The translations under genes and the position numbers were made by a program. DNA of 64,000 bases, taken from assembly GCF_009659535.1 (NCBI RefSeq), contig NZ_VJZZ01000010.1:124001-188000 (forward strand), given 5' to 3'. Each line of letters begins with the position of its first letter. Positions within the stretch are counted from its first letter, which is position 1. The stretch comes from Aggregicoccus sp. 17bor-14 (lineage in GTDB: Bacteria; Myxococcota; Myxococcia; Myxococcales; Myxococcaceae). Below, piece after piece: positions 1 to 11,287 of this stretch. The notes beneath the pieces are model-generated. The model was given only the letters and a program-made list of their open reading frames with translations, did not search any database and was not told the origin of the DNA.

Positions 1-1
1 G

Positions 2-1783
2 CGCCGCATGCTCGACGAGGGGATGATCACCCAGGCCGAGCACGACGCCGCGCGCGACGAGGAGGTGAAGGTGTACCCCGTGGAGGACGTGTTCCACGAG
101 TTCGCCCCCTACTTCGTCGAGCAGGTGCGCAAGGACGTGGTGGACCGCTACACCAACAAGGCCCTGCTCACCGAAGGCCTCAAGGTCTTCACCACCATGG
201 ACAGCGAGCGCCAGCGCGCGGCCCAGGAGGCGGTGATGGCCGGCCTGCTCGAGGTGGACAAGCGCCAGGGCTACCGCGGCCCCGCGCAGCAGCTCGCCAC
301 CGAGGCCGAGCGCAAGGCCTTCATCGAGCGCTCGCGCAAGGTGATGGGCGAGGAGAAGCTCGAGCTGGGCAAGCTGTACGTGGGCCTGGTCACCAGCGTG
401 GACGAGGATGGCAAGGGCTCCATCGTACAGGTGGGCCCCTACAAGGGCCGCCTCCCGCTGCTCGGCATGCGCTGGGCGCGCAAGGTGAACCCCGAGGGCT
501 ACTACCCGGGCCTGATGCTCACCAGCGTGAAGAAGGTCGTCTCGGTGGGCGACGTGCTCGTGCTGCGCCACGTGGAGAAGAAGGACCTCACGGACGACCG
601 CGAGCAGTTCGACCGCAAGCTGGACGCCGAGACCCCCGAGGACCTCCCGCTCTTCCGCCTGGAGCAGGAGCCCGAGCTGCAGAGCGCGCTCGTCTCCATC
701 GACCCGCAGCGCCAGTACCTGACGGCGATGGTGGGCGGCTACGACTTCGACGCGAACGAGTTCAACCGCGCCTTCCAGGCCTGCCGCCAGCCGGGCAGTA
801 CCTTCAAGCCCTTCGTGTACTCGGCCGCCATCGAGCTGCTCGGGTGGACGCCGGCCACCGTCATCGTGGACTCGCCCATCGTGGAGCACGACCCGGACAA
901 CAAGGTGGCCTGGAAGCCGGAGAACTACGGCGAGGACTTCAAGGGTGACGTGCTCTTGCGCACCGCGCTCATCAACTCGATGAACATCCCCGCGGTGAAG
1001 ACCTTCGCCGCGGTGGGGGTGAAGAACATGGCGGAGTGGGCGCGCCGGCTCGGGATGAGCACGCCCATGAACATGGACTTCAGCGCCGCGCTCGGCTCCT
1101 CGTGCATGTACCCGTACGACCTGGCCAACGTGTACGCGACCTTCAACCGCTACGGACGCAAGAAGCCCACCTACTACGTGCGCAAGGTGGAGGACCGCTT
1201 CGGGCGCACGCTCGAGGACCACACGGCGTTCGATGACGCCTGGGCCCCGCTGCAGGACCGCGTGGCCGCCGGCTACGCGCGCCTCTACGAGCCGGGCGAG
1301 CAGGTGATGGCCCCGGAGACCGGCTTCATCCTCACCAGCCTGCTGCGCGGCGTGGTGCAGGAGGGCACGGGCGCCCCGGCGTCGAAGCTGGGCAAGCCCG
1401 CGGCCGGCAAGACGGGCACCACCAACGACTCCTTCGACACCTGGTTCGCCGGCTTCACGCGCGACCTCGTGACGGTGACGTGGATGGGCTACGACCTGAA
1501 CCCGCACCCGCTCGGCCGCTTCGAGACGGGCGGCCGCGCGAGCCTCCCGGTGTGGCTGAGCTACATGAAGCGCGCGCTCGCGGCGAAGCCCCAGGGCGAG
1601 TTCTATCCGCCGGAGTCCTTCGAGCTCGAGCGCCTGCGCATCGACGAGAAGACCGGGCAGATCGCCGCCGCGGGCGCCACCAAGGGCGTGAAGGACATGT
1701 GGTTCAAGAAGGGCACCGGCCCCACCGAGCAGGCCACGGTGAGCGGCACGGTGAACCCCGCGGACATCATGAGCATCCCGTAG
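2..1783 (+). CDS. Class A penicillin-binding protein (PBP1A family), C-terminal part
   Basis: This is the transpeptidase half of a bifunctional peptidoglycan synthase that cross-links glycan strands in the periplasm. The frame is open from the window edge, so the membrane anchor and glycosyltransferase domain lie outside. Visible in order are the linker, an OB-like domain (roughly residues 120-190 of the visible part), then the penicillin-binding domain. That domain has the SxxK motif in PGSTFKP (Ser about residue 266), the SxN motif in INSMNIP (about 326) and the KTGT motif (about 470). All three active-site boxes are intact. The C-terminus is short and Gly/Thr-rich, ending about 70 bases before a convergent dehydrogenase gene. 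The family assignment is firm; the paralogue (PBP1A or a relative) is less certain without the N-terminus. Confidence 0.95.
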   Translation, partial: RRMLDEGMITQAEHDAARDEEVKVYPVEDVFHEFAPYFVEQVRKDVVDRYTNKALLTEGLKVFTTMDSERQRAAQEAVMAGLLEVDKRQGYRGPAQQLATEAERKAFIERSRKVMGEEKLELGKLYVGLVTSVDEDGKGSIVQVGPYKGRLPLLGMRWARKVNPEGYYPGLMLTSVKKVVSVGDVLVLRHVEKKDLTDDREQFDRKLDAETPEDLPLFRLEQEPELQSALVSIDPQRQYLTAMVGGYDFDANEFNRAFQACRQPGSTFKPFVYSAAIELLGWTPATVIVDSPIVEHDPDNKVAWKPENYGEDFKGDVLLRTALINSMNIPAVKTFAAVGVKNMAEWARRLGMSTPMNMDFSAALGSSCMYPYDLANVYATFNRYGRKKPTYYVRKVEDRFGRTLEDHTAFDDAWAPLQDRVAAGYARLYEPGEQVMAPETGFILTSLLRGVVQEGTGAPASKLGKPAAGKTGTTNDSFDTWFAGFTRDLVTVTWMGYDLNPHPLGRFETGGRASLPVWLSYMKRALAAKPQGEFYPPESFELERLRIDEKTGQIAAAGATKGVKDMWFKKGTGPTEQATVSGTVNPADIMSIP

Positions 1784-1856
1784 GGCGCGTCCTCCCTCTC
1801 CCTCTGGGAGAGGGCCGCGGTGAGGGTGCCGGGCGCAGCTCGCGCCCCCCCTCGCT

Positions 1857-2612
1857 TCAGCGCTTCACGCGCCGCCCGATGGCATCGAACAGGCCATTGG
1901 GCAGCACCTTCACCAGGCGCAGCGCGTGGCGCATCGGGAAGGGGAAGGCGTACTCGCGCTTCCCCGCCTCGATGGCGTGCGCCATGTGCGCGACGCCCGC
2001 CTCGGTCTCGAGCAGGAAGGGCATGGGGTGGCGGTTCTTCTCCGTCATCGCGCTCTTCACGAAGCCCGGGTGCAGGCAGGTCACGCGCACCCCCGAGCCC
2101 TGCAGGTCCACGCGCAGGCTCTCGGTGAAGGTGGTGAGGAAGGCCTTTGAGGCCGAGTACGCGGCGTTGCCCGGCAGGCCGCGGTAGCCGGCGAGGCTCG
2201 CCACCGCGACGAGGTGGCCGCGCCCGCGCTCGAGCATCTGCGGCAGCGCTGCGCACAGCGTGGCGGCGGCGCCCGTCACGTTCACGTCGATGGTGCGCTG
2301 CACCTTCTCCCACTCGAGCGCGCGCGCCGGGGTGGCCTCGCCGACGCCGGCGTTGGCCACCACCAGGTCCAGCCCGCCGCAGGCGGCATCCAGGGCGCGC
2401 ACGCGGCTGAGCACCTCCTCGGTGCGCGAGACGTCCAGCACCACCGGCTCCACGCTGCCGCCGGCCGCGCGCGCCTCCGCGGCGAGCGCCTCGAGCTCCT
2501 CGCTGCGCCGCGCCGCCGCATACACGCGCACGCCCTTGCGCGCGAACCACAGCGCGAGCCCGCGCCCCAGCCCGCTCGAAGCTCCCGTCACCAGCGCCGT
2601 CCGGTAGTCCAT
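1857..2612 (-). CDS. Short-chain dehydrogenase/reductase (classical SDR)
   Basis: A 251-residue NAD(P)-dependent oxidoreductase of the classical SDR family. The Rossmann motif TGASSGLG lies at about residues 9-16, VANAG follows in the middle, and the catalytic Ser (VAVASLAGY) and YSASK are both present. The length is normal for a single-domain SDR. The Arg at VYAAARR after beta-2 suggests NADP(H), but the substrate cannot be inferred. The ATG start puts the glycine-rich motif at the usual distance from the N-terminus. The gene is divergent from the kinase gene to its right, leaving about 245 bases shared upstream DNA, and convergent with the penicillin-binding protein gene. Confidence 0.9.
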   Translation of the reverse strand: MDYRTALVTGASSGLGRGLALWFARKGVRVYAAARRSEELEALAAEARAAGGSVEPVVLDVSRTEEVLSRVRALDAACGGLDLVVANAGVGEATPARALEWEKVQRTIDVNVTGAAATLCAALPQMLERGRGHLVAVASLAGYRGLPGNAAYSASKAFLTTFTESLRVDLQGSGVRVTCLHPGFVKSAMTEKNRHPMPFLLETEAGVAHMAHAIEAGKREYAFPFPMRHALRLVKVLPNGLFDAIGRRVKR

Positions 2613-2858
2613 GGCGTGTCCCCGCGAGTGAAACTGCCGCGGGAGCCTCCCATCCGCAGGGGCGGGCGGGAAGCAGATCGAGGCGGGAGGGGCAGCGCCA
2701 TGGACGGGCAGCCCCTGCGAGCGCGAGGGGCGAGCCGAGAGGGACAGGGGCCTCCTCGGCCTGGGCGGCGCACCCACATCGTCTGGCCCAGCGTGGGGCC
2801 CGACGCGTGCAATGTGCGCCGGGCGTGCGAGGATGCGGAGGGTCCCTCCCGGAGCACC

Positions 2859-5996
<3,138 letters not shown>

Positions 5997-6005
5997 CGCG
6001 GCGGC

Positions 6006-7268
6006 TCAGGGCTGCTGCAGGTACACCTCGCCCGCCTTCATCACGAAGACCACGCGCCGCAGCGCCTTCATGTCCTCGAGCGGGTTGCCGTCCACCGCGA
6101 TGAGGTCCGCCGCCTTGCCCGGCTCCAGCGTGCCGATGCGCTCGGAGAGCCCGACCAGCTCCGCGGAGCCGGCGGTGCCCGCGCGCAGCGCGTCCAGCGG
6201 GCGCATGCCGTACTTCACCATCAGCTCCAGCTCGCGCGCGTTGGTGCCGGGCAGCTCGAAGGTGTCGCTGCCGAAGGCGATGCGCACCGGCGTCTTCAGC
6301 GCGCGCTGGAAGCTCAGCGTGTGCTCCTTCACCGTGTTGGTCAGCTTCGTGCGCTGCTCGGGGGACACGGGCGCGAAGATCTCCCCGTCGCGCCACATCT
6401 CGTACACGAGCAGCGTGGGCACGTAGAAAATCCCCTTCTGCGCCATCAGCCGGAAGGTCGCCTCGCTGAGGTAGAGCCCGTGCTCGATGGAGTCCACCCC
6501 CACGTCGATGGCGAGGCGCGCCGCCGCGTCGCTGTAGGTGTGCGCGGCCACCTTCACGTGCCCGCGGTGCGCCTCCTCCACCAGCGCCGACAGCTCCTCG
6601 CGCGAGTAGTTCATCGCCCCGGTGAGGATGTCGTGGCGCAGCTCGTGCTTCTCGTAGGACTCCATGTAGATCTTCACCACGTCCGCCCCTTGCGAGAGCA
6701 GCCGGCGCACCTCCTTGCGCACCTCGCCCACGCCGTCCGCGCTGGTGGAGAGCGGCGGCACGGCGAGGTACGGCGAGTAGCCGGTGAGCCCGTAGGCCCC
6801 GGTGCTGGTGATGGGGCGGATGGCCGCCACGATGCGCGGGCCGGGTACCAGCCCCTTCTCGACCGCGTCGCGCAGCGCCACGTCCGCGAAGCCCGAGCCC
6901 TCGTTGCCCAGGTCGCGCAGGGTGGTGATGCCGCTCTCCAGCGTCTTGCGCGCGTTGGCCGCGGCCCACAGCGTGCGCAGCTCCGGCGTCTCGCGCAGCA
7001 CCTGGCCGTCGTAGTCGCCCGCGTGCAGCGCGATGTGCGTGTGCGCGTCCACCAGCCCCGGCAGCACCGTGCGGTTGCCGAGGTCGATGACGCGCGCGCC
7101 GGCCGGGATGGGCAGGTCCGCGCCGACCTCGGCCACCTTCCCGTCGCGCACCCGCAGCGTCACGTGCGAGCGCGGCGCGCCCTTGCCGTCCAGCAGCTGG
7201 CCGGCCTCCACGTAGAGGTCGGGCGGGGGAGTGGCGGCGAGGGTCGCGGCGAGGAGGAGGGCGAGCAT
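6006..7268 (-). CDS. Exported metal-dependent amidohydrolase (prolidase/imidazolonepropionase-like)
   Basis: A 420-residue binuclear metal hydrolase with an N-terminal signal peptide (MLALLLAATLAATPPP), so it probably acts outside the cytoplasm. Amidohydrolase landmarks are LPGLVDAHTH (HxH metal ligands), DVVKIYM (the bridging Lys position), VAAHTYS and DSIEHGL (His ligands) and FGSDTFEL (catalytic Asp). Members of this group cleave Xaa-Pro dipeptides or cyclic amides; the substrate cannot be deduced here. A longer in-frame start exists about 140 bases upstream, but it adds basic low-complexity residues before the signal peptide, so the internal ATG is preferred. It ends 9 bases past the kinase stop on the opposite strand. 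Confidence 0.88.
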   Translation of the reverse strand: MLALLLAATLAATPPPDLYVEAGQLLDGKGAPRSHVTLRVRDGKVAEVGADLPIPAGARVIDLGNRTVLPGLVDAHTHIALHAGDYDGQVLRETPELRTLWAAANARKTLESGITTLRDLGNEGSGFADVALRDAVEKGLVPGPRIVAAIRPITSTGAYGLTGYSPYLAVPPLSTSADGVGEVRKEVRRLLSQGADVVKIYMESYEKHELRHDILTGAMNYSREELSALVEEAHRGHVKVAAHTYSDAAARLAIDVGVDSIEHGLYLSEATFRLMAQKGIFYVPTLLVYEMWRDGEIFAPVSPEQRTKLTNTVKEHTLSFQRALKTPVRIAFGSDTFELPGTNARELELMVKYGMRPLDALRAGTAGSAELVGLSERIGTLEPGKAADLIAVDGNPLEDMKALRRVVFVMKAGEVYLQQP

Positions 7269-7469
7269 GGCGCGGCAGCGTAAGGGGCGGCCGCGGGGCT
7301 CCACGAGCAGGTGCGCGCGCGGGCGTGCGCTCGCGAACGACCGTGCGCGACACCTCGCGCCCGGCGCATGTGTGCTCCACCGCCATCTCCCCGCACAGGG
7401 TCCCACCTTTCCCGTGCCCCACGTCGCGCTACAGTGTGCGCGTCATTTCGCTGCCTGAGGGGATCCGCC

Positions 7470-8021
7470 TTGAATCGAAAAGTGAAGGGGACCCTCTTCG
7501 TGGACTACGTGCGCATGCTGCGGCTGCGCAAGGACGTGGACTGGTCCGAGCGGCTCCTGCCCGAGGACCTCGCGCTGCTGCAGAGCCGCGTCGAGCCGGG
7601 CGCCTGGTACCCGATGGACAGCTTCGAGCGGCTGGGGCTCGCCATCCTCAACGTGCTGGCGGAAGGAGACCTCGCGCTGGTGCGCGAGTTCGGCCGCGCG
7701 AGCGTGGACTGGATCCTCGCTGCAGAGCCGCGCCTGCTCGCGCCCGGAGACCCGCGCGAGTCGCTGATGCGCTTCCACGTCCTGCGCCAGAGCTTCTTCG
7801 ACTACCCCGCGCTCGAGGTGCGCAACCTCAGCGACCGCGGGGCGGACCTCGTCATCGACTACCAGATGGGGGCGGTGGCCGAGGAGGCCGCGTCCACCCA
7901 GGCGATGGGCTTCTTCGAGCAGCTGCTCGAGCGCGCCGGCGCCCGCGAGGTGACGGCGCGCTCCACGCAGGAGCGCTGGAGGGGCGCCCCGCAGACGGTG
8001 ATCGCGCTGCGCTGGCGCTGA
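7470..8021 (+). CDS. DUF2378/TIGR02265-like protein
   Basis: A 183-residue cytoplasmic protein with the pattern of the myxobacterial paralogous family TIGR02265 (DUF2378). It has an N-terminal KGTLFVDYVRML segment, a WYPMDSFERL motif near residue 45-55, and a C-terminal alpha/beta part ending in IALRW. A second, more typical member lies on the opposite strand at about 34 kb and has the same length. The start is a TTG with GAGGGG seven bases upstream; the long in-frame extension further upstream is Arg/Cys/Pro-rich and not protein-like. A TACAGT hexamer about 35 bases upstream could be a -10 element. The molecular function of the family is not established. Membership here is by eye and less secure than for the other copy. 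Confidence 0.7.
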   Translation: MNRKVKGTLFVDYVRMLRLRKDVDWSERLLPEDLALLQSRVEPGAWYPMDSFERLGLAILNVLAEGDLALVREFGRASVDWILAAEPRLLAPGDPRESLMRFHVLRQSFFDYPALEVRNLSDRGADLVIDYQMGAVAEEAASTQAMGFFEQLLERAGAREVTARSTQERWRGAPQTVIALRWR

Positions 8022-8040
8022 GGCGCGCCCGCTCCGGAGC

Positions 8041-9729
8041 TCAGGGCCCCGCGGGCGCGGGGTGCTCGGTGAGCTGCTCCTCCAGGAGGCTCACGGGCAG
8101 CAGGCCCGCGTCGTTGAACTGCGCCATGAACTCGCGCAGGTCGAAGGGGGCGGGGTCGTGCTCGCGCGCGTACTGGGCGATGAGCCGGTCCACCAGCGCC
8201 TTGCCGGACACGTAGCTGGTGCCGTAGCCCGGCTGGCGCAGGTAGAGCAGCTGCTCGGTGGCCGTCAGCTCGCTCGTTGCCGGGGCCCAGCCGCGCGGGG
8301 TCCAGTGCTGCTGCAGCTGCCCGGCCTCTACCAGCGTCAGCGCGTTGGCCTGCACGTAGAGCGAGGCAAGCCCGCGCGCGGCGCGGTTCGCGAGCATCAC
8401 CCAGACGAGCTCTCTCGCGCGCGGGTTGTCGTCGTAGAGGCCCGCCTGCATCGTGAGCTCCTCGAAGGCGGTGGCGAAGCCCTCCGCGCGGCTGTCCCAG
8501 ATGTTGAAGAGCGAGGGCACGCGGCGGATGGGGCTCGCGTGGGGCTCGTCGCGCAGGCGCGCGAGGTCCAGCCAGTGGTACTGGTGCGCGAGTAGCAGCA
8601 TGGGCTCGCGGTGCGTCACCTGGAGGAAGAAGTTGCGCTTGTCCGGCGGCACCCAGGGCCCCAGCTGCGCCGCGAGCGCCGCGCGCACGTAGGGCCGCTC
8701 GGGGATGACCCGGCCCGTCCGGGTGAGGAAGCGCACGAACTTCTCCAGCCGGTCCTGCTCGAGCTTCGCGAAGGCCTCGGGGCTCGCCGCGGGCTCGAGC
8801 GGGGGCAGAGCGCGGTTGTGGTACTCCTCGAGCCGCAGCGAGGCGTGCGCGCGCTCGAGCTCGCGCCGCAGGAGCGCCACCTCGTCCTCCCAGGTGTAGG
8901 GCACGAGGTGCACGTTGCGCAGGTACCAGGTGTAGTTCTCCTTCCCCACGCCGGAGGGGCCCTTCTTGCGCGGCGCCTGGGCCTCCACCCAGTGGGCGAA
9001 CTCCTCGGTCGCCGTGCGCGCGTGCGCCACGGCCGCGCGCAGGGCAGGGGTCGCGCCCTCCAGGCTCGCGGTGCGGGTGCCGGTGGCCGAGTGCACCGAG
9101 AGCGTGCCCGCCTCCAGCTCCGCGAGCGCGTGGGCCTGCTCGCGCAGCGGCCCCGCGCCGTGCAGCCACAGCTCGCGCGCGTCGCCGTCCTTCAGGTTCT
9201 CGCGCGCCTGGACGAGCAGCGGGGCCACCGCCTCCAGCTGCCGCGCGAGTGCGCCCTGGTCCGCGGCCGGAAGCGGGTACGCATGCGCCCAGAGCTCGAT
9301 GGCGGGCAGCGCCGAGCGCCCCTCGTGCGCAGGCGTGTCGCTCTGCTCGGAGAAGACGGTGGCGTAGAAGGCGGGGTCGCGCGCCCAGGGCCGCAGCACG
9401 CGCAGCTCGAAGTCCAGCCCGTTCATCTCCGCGCGCACCAGCTTCAGGTCCACCTGCTGCGCGCGCGTCCAGCCGCGCGTGTCCAGGGCCTCCAGGCGCT
9501 TGCGCAGCGCGGGCAGGCCTGCTGCCTTGCGGGCGATGGCAGCGGGCCGGTAGTCGGGCACGTCGCCCACCCGCGCGGGCTCGACGAAGCTGCGCCACTC
9601 CTCGAAGAGCTTCAGCAGCGCCGTGTAGCCCGGAGGCTCGGGCGCCGCGGGGGCGGCCGCGGAGGCCGGCGCCGCGGCGAGGAGCAGGAGGAGGGCGGCA
9701 CAGGCACGCGGCAGGCGGCAGAAGGGCAT
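8041..9729 (-). CDS. Exported DUF885-like protein, possibly with a degenerate metal site
   Basis: A 562-residue protein with a clear signal peptide (hydrophobic ALLLLLAAAP, then ASA-A cleavage region near residue 24). The helical body resembles DUF885 (gluzincin-type peptidases or lipoprotein-like hydrolases), with RAEGFATAFEELTM in the place of the usual EGWALYAE segment. The expected HExxPGH metal-binding sequence is not seen; the best positional match is AHQYHWLDLAR, with Gln in place of the catalytic Glu. It may therefore be inactive or use another chemistry. The coding region ends 20 bases from the convergent upstream gene, and the start is a simple ATG at the signal peptide. Family call moderate, export confident. 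Confidence 0.78.
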   Translation of the reverse strand: MPFCRLPRACAALLLLLAAAPASAAAPAAPEPPGYTALLKLFEEWRSFVEPARVGDVPDYRPAAIARKAAGLPALRKRLEALDTRGWTRAQQVDLKLVRAEMNGLDFELRVLRPWARDPAFYATVFSEQSDTPAHEGRSALPAIELWAHAYPLPAADQGALARQLEAVAPLLVQARENLKDGDARELWLHGAGPLREQAHALAELEAGTLSVHSATGTRTASLEGATPALRAAVAHARTATEEFAHWVEAQAPRKKGPSGVGKENYTWYLRNVHLVPYTWEDEVALLRRELERAHASLRLEEYHNRALPPLEPAASPEAFAKLEQDRLEKFVRFLTRTGRVIPERPYVRAALAAQLGPWVPPDKRNFFLQVTHREPMLLLAHQYHWLDLARLRDEPHASPIRRVPSLFNIWDSRAEGFATAFEELTMQAGLYDDNPRARELVWVMLANRAARGLASLYVQANALTLVEAGQLQQHWTPRGWAPATSELTATEQLLYLRQPGYGTSYVSGKALVDRLIAQYAREHDPAPFDLREFMAQFNDAGLLPVSLLEEQLTEHPAPAGP

Positions 9730-9907
9730 CGGAGCCTCGGGGCGGGCCCGGAGCAGGCCCCGGGCGTGGCGGCCGCGACGCTACTCCGCGGGCCCGGTGC
9801 CGCGCGCGCCGGAGGGCCGCGGGCGCTCACGGAGCGGACACTGTGGAAAGCGCAGGATTGGAGCCCGGGCGCCGCCCGCGGTGTGCGAGGCTCCCGGGCC
9901 TCCGACC

Positions 9908-11182
9908 ATGCCCTCCGACAGCTCCACAGCGCCTTCGACCACCGCTCCTCCGACCAGCGCCCTGCGCATCCGCGGCTACGCCACCTTCCTCGCCACCTTC
10001 ATGCTGGCGATGATGGCGGACAACATCGAGCACGTGATCAGCTACTGGGTGGCGTTCCAGAAGTTCCACTCGGCGGCGCTCGGCGGCTTCGCCGTCGTGT
10101 CGCACTGGCTGCCCTTCCTCGTCTTCTCGGTCCCGGTCGGCGCGCTCAACGATCGCTTCGACTCGCGGCGCCTCATCCAGGCGGGGATGGTGCTCTTCAT
10201 CGGCGCCTCGGTGGGCTGGGGCTACTTCTTCGCCACCGGCACGCTGCAGCTCTGGCACGCCATGGCGCTGCTCACGCTGCACGGTTGCGCGGGCGTGCTG
10301 TGGAGCACCTCGAGCCAGATGCTGCTCTACGACATCGTCGGCCCGGCCTCGCTCGCCAGCGCGGTGCGCCTCAACGCCACCGCGCGCTACCTGGGCGTGC
10401 TCATCGGCCCCGGCGTGGGCAGCCTCATCCTGCGCACGCTGGGGCCCACCCACGGCATCTTCCTCAACACGCTCTTCTACCTGCCGCTGCTGCTGTGGCT
10501 CGTGCGCGCGCCCTACGGCCGCCACTTCCGCGCCAGCTCCGCGCCCGCGCCGCGCCGCGCGGTGCGCGGGCTCGCGGACATCCTGCACACCATTCGCGAC
10601 GTGCGGGGGCTGCCCGTGGTGGGCGGCATGGTGCTGCTCGCGGGCGCTGCATCCTTCTTCGTGGGCAACAGCTACCAGGCCCAGATGCCCGGCTTCGCGG
10701 AGGACCTCGGCCACGCGGACCCGGGCCTCACGTACACGCTGCTGCTGGGCGCGGACGCGGCCGGGGCGCTGCTCGCGGGCGTGCTGCTGGAGGCCCGCGG
10801 GCGCTGGCTGCGGATGACGCCCGCCTCCGCCCTGGGGCTGGCGCTGCTCTGGGGCGTCGCACTCGCCACCTTCGCCGCCATGCGCTCCTATCCCCTGGCG
10901 GTCGCCGTGCTCTTCGTCGCCGGCTTCCTCGAGCTCTCCTTCAGCAGCATGACGCAGGCGCTGGTGCAGCTGAACGCCCCGGACGACATCCGGGGCCGCG
11001 TCCTCGGGCTCTTCAGCATGTCCGCGATGGGGCTGCGCACCTTCAGCGGCTTCACGGTGGGCCTGCTGGGCAGCCTCACCAACATCCACCTGTCGCTCGC
11101 GGTCTCGGGGCTCGCCTTCTCCGCTGTCGCGGCAGGGCTGCTGCTGCGCCTGCGCACAGGTGCCGCCCCGCGCGCACCCTGA
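9908..11182 (+). CDS. MFS transporter
   Basis: A 424-residue integral membrane protein with about twelve hydrophobic segments, starting with TFLATFMLAMMADNIEHVISYW and containing the MFS loop-2/3 signature region GALNDRFDSRRL. It probably moves a small molecule across the inner membrane using an ion gradient; the substrate is unknown. The N-terminal 20 residues are Ser/Thr/Pro-rich and cytoplasmic. The chosen ATG directly precedes them; an upstream in-frame ATG would add an Arg/Gly-rich tail and is not favoured. The gene is divergent from the DUF885 gene, with about 180 GC-rich bases between them in which I recognise no operator. Confidence 0.9.
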   Translation: MPSDSSTAPSTTAPPTSALRIRGYATFLATFMLAMMADNIEHVISYWVAFQKFHSAALGGFAVVSHWLPFLVFSVPVGALNDRFDSRRLIQAGMVLFIGASVGWGYFFATGTLQLWHAMALLTLHGCAGVLWSTSSQMLLYDIVGPASLASAVRLNATARYLGVLIGPGVGSLILRTLGPTHGIFLNTLFYLPLLLWLVRAPYGRHFRASSAPAPRRAVRGLADILHTIRDVRGLPVVGGMVLLAGAASFFVGNSYQAQMPGFAEDLGHADPGLTYTLLLGADAAGALLAGVLLEARGRWLRMTPASALGLALLWGVALATFAAMRSYPLAVAVLFVAGFLELSFSSMTQALVQLNAPDDIRGRVLGLFSMSAMGLRTFSGFTVGLLGSLTNIHLSLAVSGLAFSAVAAGLLLRLRTGAAPRAP

Positions 11183-11287
11183 GGCTTCGGCCACCGGGGG
11201 CGCGAGCGCCCACCATCGGACACACCGCGCGGGCGCCGCAGTCGGGGTGGCGGCTGCGGGGGGGACCGGGGATAGTGGCCGGAGATC

